Shown here one piece after another: positions 53,738 to 61,225 of a DNA stretch of 64,000 nt (within the stretch, counting starts at the first letter, position 1; each line of letters begins with the position of its first letter). A program made the position numbers and the translations under genes. The notes beneath the pieces were generated by a model. It made no database searches, was not told the DNA's origin, and saw only the letters and a list, made by a program, of their open reading frames with translations. Location of the stretch: the NCBI GenBank assembly GCA_003134765.1, contig PLCM01000006.1, positions 1 to 64,000 of the forward strand, given 5' to 3'. The stretch is from Spartobacteria bacterium (GTDB lineage Bacteria; Verrucomicrobiota; Verrucomicrobiia; Chthoniobacterales; UBA10450).

Positions 53738-54358
53738 ATGAACCGGAGACGATTCCTAAAAGCATCGGGCGCTCTCGCGTGCGGATTAACCGGCGCAACT
53801 TCGTTCTCGGCTCTACAGGCGGCGAACGCGTCGCAGCAAGGGCGGAATATTCTCGGGCCGCGCGAAGGATTTTCGCCGCAGGTCGGAACGCTCGTTTCGA
53901 TGTTGAACTGGATGCGCGCCGCAATTCTGCAGCCGGTCCAAGGTTTGACGATGACGCAGCTCGATCATCTCCACGACGAGAAGGCCAATTCGATCGGCGC
54001 GTTACTCCTCCACCTCGCAGCCATCGAGCGGCTCTACCAAGTAAATACTTTCGAGGGCAAGAAGTGGGGCGACGTTCGTAATGAAACCGAAAAGGAATGG
54101 GGCCCGGCCGCCCGGCTGGGTGACGAAGCGCGAAAAAGCATCAAGGGCCATGAGTTGGCCTATTACCTCGGTAAGCTGAAAGAAGTGAGGGAGCACTCGC
54201 TCGCGGAACTTCAAAAGCGAGATGATGCGTGGTTGATGCAGGTCGATTCCTCGGCGGGAGAGCCCATTAACAATTACTGCAAGTGGTTTCACGTGTGCGA
54301 ACACGAGTCGCATCACAACGGCCAGGTCACATGGCTCAAAGGCCGGTTGCCGGCCTGA
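53738..54358 (+). CDS. DinB superfamily protein with Tat signal
   Basis: A 206-residue four-helix-bundle protein. The N-terminus NRRRFLKASGALACG is a twin-arginine signal, so it is likely exported. DinB body: MLNWMRAAILQPVQGLTMTQLDHL and LLLHLAAIERLYQ (metal His), ending HVCEHESHHNGQVTWLKGRL with the other His ligands. Family members are metal-dependent thiol transferases or unknown. Sits between R5 and R6. Confidence 0.85.
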   Translation: MNRRRFLKASGALACGLTGATSFSALQAANASQQGRNILGPREGFSPQVGTLVSMLNWMRAAILQPVQGLTMTQLDHLHDEKANSIGALLLHLAAIERLYQVNTFEGKKWGDVRNETEKEWGPAARLGDEARKSIKGHELAYYLGKLKEVREHSLAELQKRDDAWLMQVDSSAGEPINNYCKWFHVCEHESHHNGQVTWLKGRLPA

Positions 54359-54530
54359 GTTTCATCGTTCGCCTGCAGCGCCGGCTGTTTCGAATTTTTG
54401 CCGAGAATTTGCCGTCCAAAGTCCTCATTTGACAGGGTGTCGAGGGATGGGCAAGGCGTTCGAGGAAGGGTGATCGTTGCGAGGCTCATCGCGGCAGGGC
54501 TCTTGCGATTTCGGCAGGCCGAATTTTGTC

Positions 54531-54556
54531 TGACATATATCAATCCTGATTATGTC
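54531..54556 (+). repeat. R motif, copy R6
   Basis: TGACATATATCAAT, then CCTG, then ATTATGTC, preceded by ATTTTGTC as in R2. It lies just downstream of the TPR pseudogene's stop. Confidence 0.9.
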
Positions 54557-54573
54557 ACCAGCTCTGGACACCG

Positions 54574-55040
54574 TTACAGGGCGCCCTGCAGCTTAGCGAT
54601 CTCGGACTTCAGGTCCCCGGATTCCTTGCAGGTCCCAGCGCAGGCGTCGGCCCTCTTCTTTAGCCAGTCGAGTTCGCTCTGGGCCCTGGCCTTGTCGCCC
54701 ATCTTCGCCTCGGTTTGGCCGAGCTCCCCGTGGGCGATGACGTTGTTGCTGTCGAAGCGGACGGCCTTTTCGAAGGCGCCCCTGGCCCCGCGCAGGTCGC
54801 CCGCGCCGGACATCGACAGGCCCATCAGGGTCCAGGTTTTGGAGTTCTTGGGCACCACGGAAATCACGTGGTCGAAGGCGGTCACAGCGGCCTTGAAGTC
54901 CTGGGCGCGCAGCGCGGCCAGGCCTTCTGGTACTCCTCGTTGGGATTGTACTGCGGGCCCTCATTACCAAACGCCCGGAATGTCATGAATGTTCCAGTTA
55001 CGAATAACGTGAGTGCAACCACCGTTCTAACGGGTTTCAT
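54574..55040 (-). pseudogene. exported TPR protein, frameshifted
   Basis: Starts MKPVRTVVALTLFVTGTF (signal peptide) after AAGGGA. The frame reads to NPNEEYQK and then goes out of frame: one G is missing near 54928, where AAGGCCTGG should read AAGGGCCTGG. The other frame continues GLAALRAQDF, then TAFDHVISVVPKNSKTWTL and AVRFDSNNVIAHGELGQTEA, a TPR protein of about 150 residues. GC and codon use differ from neighbours. A sequencing error is the alternative. Confidence 0.75.
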
Positions 55041-55108
55041 AAGTTCCCTTTTACAAAACCGAGTGGAAAACTGCAAGCATGCACGAGGTCAGTCTTTGCT
55101 GGTCAACT

Positions 55109-55145
55109 GGTGTTGGCCCTGATTGAGTTAATCAGGCCCAACACC
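55109..55145. other. strong hairpin
   Basis: GGTGTTGGCCCTGATT, loop of five, then AATCAGGCCCAACACC: a 16-bp stem with one mismatch. A third partial arm, GGTGTTGG, follows at 55154. It lies upstream of the TPR pseudogene and the Cys-rich gene. Possibly a recombination or regulatory structure. Confidence 0.55.
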
Positions 55146-55271
55146 ATCTGATTGGTGTTGGTAGGGTTTGAGTATGGTTTTTAGAAAGCTGAGAGGCTGC
55201 TCCTAACAGCATGAACTCTGCGTGAATGGGGGCTCTTGACTCCCGGTTAGCTGAGGAAATATAAAGTCAGC

Positions 55272-55493
55272 ATGAAAAAATACAAAATTGCATCGGCAGG
55301 TGCTTTAGTCGTCGCGTCCGCTCTCATAACCGTGATAGCTTTTGCTAACGGAGAGTCGTTGCAGCGTTGTCAGAAGTCTTGCACAGCCGCCTATAAAGAT
55401 TGTGCTGAGCGTGACCGCGGTGGCCTAGTAGGCGGCTGTGGTCATGCTCTCAACCTATGTATGCAAGCTTGCCGCCGTGCAGAACCTCATTAG
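55272..55493 (+). CDS. small exported cysteine-rich protein
   Basis: A 73-residue protein with a signal peptide (KKYKIASAGALVVASALITV, cleavage near AFANG). The mature part of about 45 residues has six Cys in a mirror pattern: C-x3-C-x6-C, an 11-residue turn, then C-x6-C-x3-C. This suggests a helical hairpin held by disulfides. The sequence AGGAAAT precedes the ATG. No family recognised. Confidence 0.65.
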   Translation: MKKYKIASAGALVVASALITVIAFANGESLQRCQKSCTAAYKDCAERDRGGLVGGCGHALNLCMQACRRAEPH

Positions 55494-55549
55494 GTCGAAT
55501 CAAGCGCTAAAATTGGCGCAAAGCGCCATTCGGCGTAATAATTGAATGC

Positions 55550-55714
55550 GTGGAAGATAAGGACGCCAATCAGGAGGCTCTAGAACAGGTCCAGAAAGCG
55601 ACCGAATCCGGCCCGGTTGATGGCGAGGAATTGCTTGGCTCCGAGGAATTGAAGCGCCAGTATCGCGAAGCGAAGGAACGAGAACGCCAGCGGTCACAAT
55701 CGTCTCCCGGCTAA
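55550..55714 (+). CDS. possible small charged protein
   Basis: A 54-residue frame with GTG start, rich in Glu/Gln/Lys/Arg: opens EDKDANQEALEQVQ, ends KERERQRSQ. It looks like one charged helix. Weak ribosome-binding signal. Real gene status uncertain. Confidence 0.35.
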   Translation: MEDKDANQEALEQVQKATESGPVDGEELLGSEELKRQYREAKERERQRSQSSPG

Positions 55715-55717
55715 ACT

Positions 55718-56731
55718 TCAGATCGGCATCGGCAACCGCATGGTGTCTCCGAATTTCGGAGAGGCCAACTCAAGGCGCTCTTTGAACTCGTCCCACCCCT
55801 TGCAGCCCTTCATCAAAAAAATCAGATTGGAAATGTGCTGTTGCAGCTCAGGCACGCCGATGTCCTCCGTCAGATGTTGGTGGAACTTTCGGCTCCGAGA
55901 ACCCGAAGGATTTCGGGGCACAAGCTCTTTGAGTTTCTTCAAGATTCCCGGAGCCAGGCGGGAATACACAATGTCGTTCGTCCAGTGTCCTACATAGGAA
56001 GGTTTTCTTGTTCCCTCATTCGGAGGAAATGGAACGTTCTTGAGTCGGAAAAGCTGCCGGTAAAATTCTGTCGGGAATCGCCGAGTCCATTTCGCCCATT
56101 CATCTGTGATATACCGTTCCAGGATCTTGCGCAGTGCATGGCGATCCCGAACCTCCTGATACCCTGTCGCCTCATCGACCAAGGCAGTGATGCCGACGAT
56201 GGCAAATCCCCTCACAAGAATTTCGGCCTGCTTCACGATGTGGGTTTGCTGCTTCTGCAAAAGGTTCGGCTCCTTGGCCGCATCGAGGACGGCGAAGCAA
56301 ATTTTGGCTAGCAATGTGGCGTCGTAACCGTAGGCCACGGACCCGTTATAAAGTTGGAACTTCAGTGGATCGTCGGTCCGCTCCAATATCTCGCTGTCCA
56401 TGAACGGTTTAAGACGCCCTTGGTGCGTAAATTTGGCCAAACGGTCCCCGCCCTTGCTGTAAGTGCCGCCGTGGGACATTCCGAGAGCTTTTATCATCCC
56501 GCTTTGCACTAGGACGCGGGTCTCATCCTCAAGCACGTAGCAGGGTATTTCACAGTTCCCTATCCGCAGCGGACGGTCCGGGGCACCGCAGATCGCTTTC
56601 GGAAGCGACCATCTGGCCTTCGCTGCCTTGCGCGCAATGTCTGTTTTTTCTTTCGCGGAAAGCGACTCCGCTCGCGCCTTTCCACCCAATGATTGAAACG
56701 AATCTTCTGCAAGCATGCCGGAGCATCCCAT
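55718..56731 (-). CDS. P63C-domain protein
   Basis: A 337-residue protein. The N-terminal part has KARAESLSAKEKTDIARKAA, and the middle has RIGNCEIPCYVLEDETRVL and SHGGTYSKGGDRLAKF. The C-terminal P63C domain shows GYQEVRDRHALRKILERYIT, WTRRFPTEFYRQLFRLKN and YVGHWTNDIVYSRLAPGILK. The P63C domain is found in phage and mobile-element genes and has no known activity. Divergent from the transposase-like gene with a shared 65-bp gap holding repeated GCAAGCAT boxes. Confidence 0.85.
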   Translation of the reverse strand: MGCSGMLAEDSFQSLGGKARAESLSAKEKTDIARKAAKARWSLPKAICGAPDRPLRIGNCEIPCYVLEDETRVLVQSGMIKALGMSHGGTYSKGGDRLAKFTHQGRLKPFMDSEILERTDDPLKFQLYNGSVAYGYDATLLAKICFAVLDAAKEPNLLQKQQTHIVKQAEILVRGFAIVGITALVDEATGYQEVRDRHALRKILERYITDEWAKWTRRFPTEFYRQLFRLKNVPFPPNEGTRKPSYVGHWTNDIVYSRLAPGILKKLKELVPRNPSGSRSRKFHQHLTEDIGVPELQQHISNLIFLMKGCKGWDEFKERLELASPKFGDTMRLPMPI

Positions 56732-56780
56732 AAGTATTCTTGCTCAGCAAGCATTATTTTATTGACGATATATGCTTGCT
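56709..56780. promoter_or_regulatory. possible operator between P63C and the transposase-like gene
   Basis: AGCAAGCAT (56746-56754) and its reverse complement ATGCTTGCT (56772-56780) are 17 bases apart. A third GCAAGCAT lies at 56709-56716, inside the start of P63C. A TTGACG that could be a -35 box lies at 56763. A dimeric repressor site is a reasonable guess. Confidence 0.45.
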
Positions 56781-56796
56781 AGATAAAACTCTCGAC

Positions 56797-57714
56797 ATGC
56801 CCTACAAAAGACTCTCGAAAGAACGGCAGGCTTTAGTTCTCGCGTCGCTCTGCGCAGGAACTCCAATCAATGCGATCTGCCGGATATACCGCGCTGACAA
56901 AGCGGCGGTGCTACGAGTGATTCGTGAGACGGGCGAAGCGTTCGCCGACTACATGGACAAAGAATTTCGCGATCTACTTTGCCACCGGATCGAGATGGAT
57001 GAGCAATGGCAGTATGTCGGCTGTCACGCTGGCCGGATGGTCGCGAAAGAAAAAGGACGTGGCGACTTTTGGCTCTGGGCCGCAATCGACGCGGACACGA
57101 AACTCATTTTCTCGCATCGGATCGGGAAGCGCAGTTGGATTGACGGCAATCTCTTTGTTGGCGACGTGCGCGAGCGCATCAAAGGGCCGGTCCAGATCGC
57201 GACCGATCAGTTGCCCGCATACGCCTTTCACATCCGGCAACACTTCGGATACGAGGGATATTCTTACGGAACAGAGACAAAGATTTTCGGCGAGCCGATG
57301 CTGCCCGATGGCACGCTGGCGCGTCTTGGGCGGAACGAGGGCGTTCGCAAGATGCAGACAGCGGAGCGCAAAGCGGTAGTAGGCTCGCCGGACTTAGAAA
57401 GCCTCACCACATCGCACATTGAACGGGCATTCTTGACCGTTCGGCAGGAATTGAAGCGGTATCAGCGCAAAGGGCTTGGCTACAGCAAAGACCTCGAAAC
57501 GCACAAGCTCGCGGTCGCGCTCCATTTCGGCGTTTACAATTTCGTGCGGAAACATCACACGCTCAAAACCACGCCAGCGGTCGCAGCCGGAGTTGAATTT
57601 GAACCGTGGACGTTAGAACGCGTTGTCGAAATGACGGCGGACTACATGCGCCGGAAAGAGGATGCAGTTTTCGAGTCGGCCTTTCAGTCACTCGCCAGCG
57701 GTGCCTTTGCTTGA
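56797..57714 (+). CDS. IS1-like DDE transposase / integrase-like protein
   Basis: A 305-residue protein (start MPYKRLSKERQALVL). The N-terminal helix-turn-helix (about 10-50) reads GTPINAICRIYRADKAAVLR. A DDE core follows: EMDEQWQYVG, IATDQLPAYAFHI and TSHIERAFLTVRQELKRYQR supply two Asp and one Glu. The closest visible type is IS1-family transposases. No terminal inverted repeats or target duplications are clear at the ends, so it may be a domesticated or incomplete element. Divergent from P63C. Confidence 0.75.
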   Translation: MPYKRLSKERQALVLASLCAGTPINAICRIYRADKAAVLRVIRETGEAFADYMDKEFRDLLCHRIEMDEQWQYVGCHAGRMVAKEKGRGDFWLWAAIDADTKLIFSHRIGKRSWIDGNLFVGDVRERIKGPVQIATDQLPAYAFHIRQHFGYEGYSYGTETKIFGEPMLPDGTLARLGRNEGVRKMQTAERKAVVGSPDLESLTTSHIERAFLTVRQELKRYQRKGLGYSKDLETHKLAVALHFGVYNFVRKHHTLKTTPAVAAGVEFEPWTLERVVEMTADYMRRKEDAVFESAFQSLASGAFA

Positions 57715-57968
57715 TACCAATCCCAAAACACCTTTGTCATCCATCCGTAGTAATGCGTGGCATTGAGCTTGCAGATGAAGAGATGGCCATCCGGCTCCAC
57801 GAGCGGCAATAGCTTGTCGGTCCATTTTTTCGCCGTTTCCGTTGTCTGGATCACGTAACACTTTTCATCATATCGCACCCAATCGGGCGCGGCGTTCAGG
57901 ACGTTCTCAACCATCTCGCGCGTTACGCCCGCCCTGGGTAAGATGAAAACGTGATATAGGGTTGCCAT
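57684..57968 (-). CDS. small hypothetical protein, SinR/Cas2-like fold possible
   Basis: A 94-residue protein opening ATLYHVFILPRAGVTREMVE, with CYVIQTTETAKKW and GHLFICKLNATHYYGWM. The beta-alpha-beta pattern with a short interdomain region resembles the SinR-like family (a ferredoxin fold related to Cas2). No cas genes or arrays are present. The 3' end overlaps the 3' end of the transposase-like gene by 31 bp. Assignment tentative. Confidence 0.5.
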   Translation of the reverse strand: MATLYHVFILPRAGVTREMVENVLNAAPDWVRYDEKCYVIQTTETAKKWTDKLLPLVEPDGHLFICKLNATHYYGWMTKVFWDWYQAKAPLASD

Positions 57969-57976
57969 TTGTTTCT

Positions 57977-58366
57977 TTATGGATGCGGATCGGTGCCGGA
58001 TGCGGAACCGGCATTTTGAAGTCTTGGGGGGTCGGAAGGCGGCTGCGGTGGGGACGAATCGGCAGGAAGAACCGGGCTTGCTTTGGTTCCTAGCCGTAGT
58101 TTTTCGTGGGCCAAAAACTGCGCTCCTTCAAATAGGGCCGCTTGCGGATTCTTGTCTGCAAAATTGATGAGTCTCCACAGCATCGGGAAACAGAGGCCGA
58201 ACATCAGGATCAGTGCGATTAAGCAAATCCATTTGTCGCGCGAGGCCCAAGCAATGACTGCTGCCGCAGCGCAAGCGCAGATCAGGACTCGGGCAACCTT
58301 ACTCACCACGCCTCCGCCAAGGCGAACGTTTGAAACCCGTTCGAACCATTTCGTGAAGTCTTGCAC
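57977..58366 (-). CDS. membrane hypothetical protein
   Basis: A 129-residue protein with two hydrophobic helices (about 25-43 and 48-66) and a Pro/Ser-rich C-terminal tail. It lies 8 bp upstream of the SinR-like gene and is probably co-transcribed with it. Family unknown. Confidence 0.55.
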   Translation of the reverse strand: MQDFTKWFERVSNVRLGGGVVSKVARVLICACAAAAVIAWASRDKWICLIALILMFGLCFPMLWRLINFADKNPQAALFEGAQFLAHEKLRLGTKASPVLPADSSPPQPPSDPPRLQNAGSASGTDPHP

Positions 58367-58451
58367 CGACGCAGAGAGTGTCTGGGTTCACGGTGAAAGG
58401 CACGCCATAATTTCCATACCGAAGCCCTACCAACGCCGTCAGTATTTCATA

Positions 58452-58461
58452 TGACATATAT
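58452..58461 (+). repeat. partial R motif, R7
   Basis: TGACATATAT followed by unlike sequence. It marks the right edge of the accessory block before lysC. Confidence 0.55.
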
Positions 58462-58557
58462 TGTCTGATGTTATAACTCGCGTCGAGTAGAACCCGTTTT
58501 GGGTCTTGGATTGGGAAATTCTTCTCCCCGGCTCATTCAGGAATGAGCGGAATAGGA

Positions 58558-59793
58558 TTAGAGCGACGATGCCGGAACGAATTTGGCGAGGCCGAATTCC
58601 TGATGTGTGAGTTGAGCGGCGCGGTCGACGTCGCCGCCGTCGATGACAACGGCGATTTTGATCTCGGACGTCGAGATGAGCTGAATGTTAATGCCGCCCC
58701 GTCCCAGACAATCAAAGAGGCGCGCAGCCACCCCGGAATGCGACCGCATGCCGATCCCGACAACACTCAGCTTGGCCACCCCGGCCTTCGTGATCAGGCC
58801 GGCAGCCTGAACTTCCTTCACGAGCGGCGCCAGGAGCTCGATCGCGGCGGGTAGATCGTTTTCGTGCATTGTGAAGGAGACATCGGTGGTGCCGTGCTCG
58901 GAAACGCTCTGCACAATCATATCCACGCTGATGTTCCCGCGCGCGATCGTGGAAAAAATCCGGCCGGCGATCCCGGGTTCATCGCGGACGTCGTCGACCA
59001 TGACCTTGGCCTGATTCCGTTCCACGCTGATACCGCGGATGACCACATCCTCCATGTTCGCGGTTTCTTCCTTCGCCACCGTGCCCGGCGCGTTCTTCAA
59101 ACTGGAACGCACTTCGAACTCGACGCCGAATTTCTTGGCGAACTCGACCGCGCGCGATTGCATCACCTTCGATCCGGAGCCGGCCATCTCGAGAAGCTCG
59201 TCGTAAGAAACTTCGTCGATCTTTCGCGCGTCCGAGACGACCCGCGGGTCGCACGTAAAGACGCCGTCAACGTCGGTGAAAATCTGGCAGGCATCGGCGT
59301 TCAACGCGCCGGCCAATGCGATCGCCGTCAAATCGGAGCCGCCGCGACCGAGCGTGGTCGTTTCGCCCTCGGCGTTTTGTCCCTGGAAGCCGGCGACGAT
59401 CACAATGTAATCCTCCGCGAGCAAGGCGTGGATCTGCCGCGGCGTGATATTGGCAATCTTCGCCCGCGTGTGAGCGCGATCGGTCAGGATGCCGGCTTCC
59501 GCGCCCGTGAGTGAAATAGCCCTTCCGCCGAGCGAATTGATCGCCATGGCGATGAGCGCAATCGCGGCCTGCTCACCGGTGGCAAGCAACACGTCCAGCT
59601 CGCGCTCCTCCGGCTGCGGCGCAGTTTCGCGCGCCAGCTTGATCAGGTTATCGGTCACTCCCGCCATTGCAGAAATGACGGCCACGACCCGGCAGCCCTG
59701 CTGCTGAGTCTCGAGGATCTTGCGCGCGACGTTTCGGATCCGCTCGGGCGAACCGACCGACGTGCCGCCGTACTTCTGGACGATCAGGCGCAT
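58558..59793 (-). CDS. lysC: aspartate kinase
   Basis: A 411-residue enzyme opening LIVQKYGGTSVGSPERI, with LGRGGSDLTAIALAGAL and the DPRVV substrate segment. The C-terminal half has two ACT domains (about 265-335 and 345-405) for feedback by lysine or threonine. It makes aspartyl phosphate for Lys, Thr and Met synthesis. Adjacent to thrC on the same strand, 75 bp away. Confidence 0.96.
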   Translation of the reverse strand: MRLIVQKYGGTSVGSPERIRNVARKILETQQQGCRVVAVISAMAGVTDNLIKLARETAPQPEERELDVLLATGEQAAIALIAMAINSLGGRAISLTGAEAGILTDRAHTRAKIANITPRQIHALLAEDYIVIVAGFQGQNAEGETTTLGRGGSDLTAIALAGALNADACQIFTDVDGVFTCDPRVVSDARKIDEVSYDELLEMAGSGSKVMQSRAVEFAKKFGVEFEVRSSLKNAPGTVAKEETANMEDVVIRGISVERNQAKVMVDDVRDEPGIAGRIFSTIARGNISVDMIVQSVSEHGTTDVSFTMHENDLPAAIELLAPLVKEVQAAGLITKAGVAKLSVVGIGMRSHSGVAARLFDCLGRGGINIQLISTSEIKIAVVIDGGDVDRAAQLTHQEFGLAKFVPASSL

Positions 59794-59868
59794 GGCGCGT
59801 CCGGCCCGGAATGGAAACGAAGAATCACGGCGGATGGTTTCGCTTATGTGGGGCGACTGTCAACTCAG

Positions 59869-60981
59869 CTAAAAACCAATGGCCCGCAGGACCGCCTCTT
59901 CATTGGCCGCGACCGCTTTCATATCGTCGGAATCCGTTCCCGCAATTTCCGGGTCCTTCAAGCCGTGACCGGTCACCGTGCAAACGATCCGGCTGCCCTC
60001 AGGAATTTGCGCGAACGAATAGGCCGGGCCGCGGGCCGCGTCGCAGCATTTCATCAGGCCGGCGATCGGTGCGGCGCTGGCCGGCTCGACGAAAATCCCT
60101 TCTTTGGTGGCGAGCCAATGCTGGGCCGCGAGAATTTCAGCGTCGGTGACGATATCGACCGCGCCCTTTGAATCCTCGACCGCCTGACTCGCTGGTTTCC
60201 AACTAGCCGGATTTCCAATCCGAATGGCCGAGGCAACCGTTTCCGGATTCTCAACGATGCGTCCAAGAAAAATCGGCGCGGCCCCCGCCGCTTGAAACCC
60301 GATCATAGCAGGAAGCGTCGCTGCTTTTCCCGCGCGTCGATACTGGCGGTAACCGGCCCAATACGCGGTCAAATTTCCAGCGTTTCCGAGCGGAAGGAGA
60401 TGAAAATCGGGCGCGTCGCCGAGATCATCGACGATCTCGAACGCAGCGGTCATCTGGCCGGCAATTCGATCGGGATTGATCGAATTAACAATCGCAAAGT
60501 CGTCGCGGCCGCCCAATTTGCGGACGATCACGAGGGCGTCGTCGAAGTTACCTTCGATCGCGATCACTTTTGCGCCGTAGGCAAACGCCTGGACCAATTT
60601 CCCGCTCGCGATCTTTCCCGCCGGCAGGACCACGACACATCGAATCCCGGCGCGGGCCGCGTAGGCCGCAGCGGAGGCTGAAGTGTTACCGGTGGAAGCG
60701 CAGATCAGGGTTGATGCTCCCCGCTCCGCGGCCTTGGACACGGCAACCGTCATGCCCCGGTCTTTGAAGGAGCAGGTCGGATTCAGGCCCTCGTATTTCA
60801 AATAGACTTCGCAATCGCGGCCGACAATTTCGCCTAGTCGGGGCGAGCAGATCAACGGCGTCCCCCCTTCGCCTAACGACACGATGGGCGTGGACTCTGA
60901 AACGGGAAGAAATTCACGGTAGCGGGCGATCACTCCCCTGCCCCTCGCCGGAGCAAGCTCAACTGTTGCTGGTTCCTTCAC
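59869..60981 (-). CDS. thrC: threonine synthase
   Basis: A 370-residue PLP enzyme. I start it at the GTG of VKEPATVEL (60981), because the longer frame reads through a palindromic repeat. The PLP lysine is in CSFKDRGMTVAVSKA, with the ICASTGNTSASAAAYAAR phosphate loop and LPLGNAGNLTAYWAG. It converts O-phosphohomoserine to threonine. Likely same transcript as lysC. Confidence 0.93.
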   Translation of the reverse strand: MKEPATVELAPARGRGVIARYREFLPVSESTPIVSLGEGGTPLICSPRLGEIVGRDCEVYLKYEGLNPTCSFKDRGMTVAVSKAAERGASTLICASTGNTSASAAAYAARAGIRCVVVLPAGKIASGKLVQAFAYGAKVIAIEGNFDDALVIVRKLGGRDDFAIVNSINPDRIAGQMTAAFEIVDDLGDAPDFHLLPLGNAGNLTAYWAGYRQYRRAGKAATLPAMIGFQAAGAAPIFLGRIVENPETVASAIRIGNPASWKPASQAVEDSKGAVDIVTDAEILAAQHWLATKEGIFVEPASAAPIAGLMKCCDAARGPAYSFAQIPEGSRIVCTVTGHGLKDPEIAGTDSDDMKAVAANEEAVLRAIGF

Positions 60982-60996
60982 GCCCGAACTCTTACT

Positions 60997-61079
60997 CGGA
61001 GGGATGTGCTTCCGCACGTCCCAAAACTTTGGCGGCGCCGCAAACAAGAAGTCGGACGTGCGGAAGCGCGTCCCTCCGA
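60997..61079. repeat. palindromic repeat (family REP-D)
   Basis: Left arm CGGAGGGATGTGCTTCCGCA, right arm TGCGGAAGCGCGTCCCTCCG: arms of about 24 bases around a short spacer. Same family as 41736-41832 and 672-698. It sits between the divergent thrC and the dehydrogenase gene. Confidence 0.9.
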
Positions 61080-61225
61080 AGTCATGGAATACCGCCCGAG
61101 GTTACCCGGGGCCCTTCGATCCGGCAGCTGCCGGACTCGGGATGACATCAGTCGAAAGAAAGTTGATGCGTGCTCATCGAGAGTTGAGTGTTGGCCCGTT
61201 CCGATCAACCATCATCGCTTCCGAC

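Noticed and set aside
53556..53741. 61-residue frame before the DinB gene
   Set aside because: Overlaps the DinB start, no ribosome-binding site, and basic low-complexity content.
49690..54556. R motif as an Fnr-type or other transcription factor box
   Set aside because: The motif keeps one orientation while gene strands vary, and it is found at 3' ends as often as at 5' ends, which does not fit an operator.
55718..57714. Prophage remnant
   Set aside because: P63C is phage-associated, but there are no structural, lysis or integrase genes around it.
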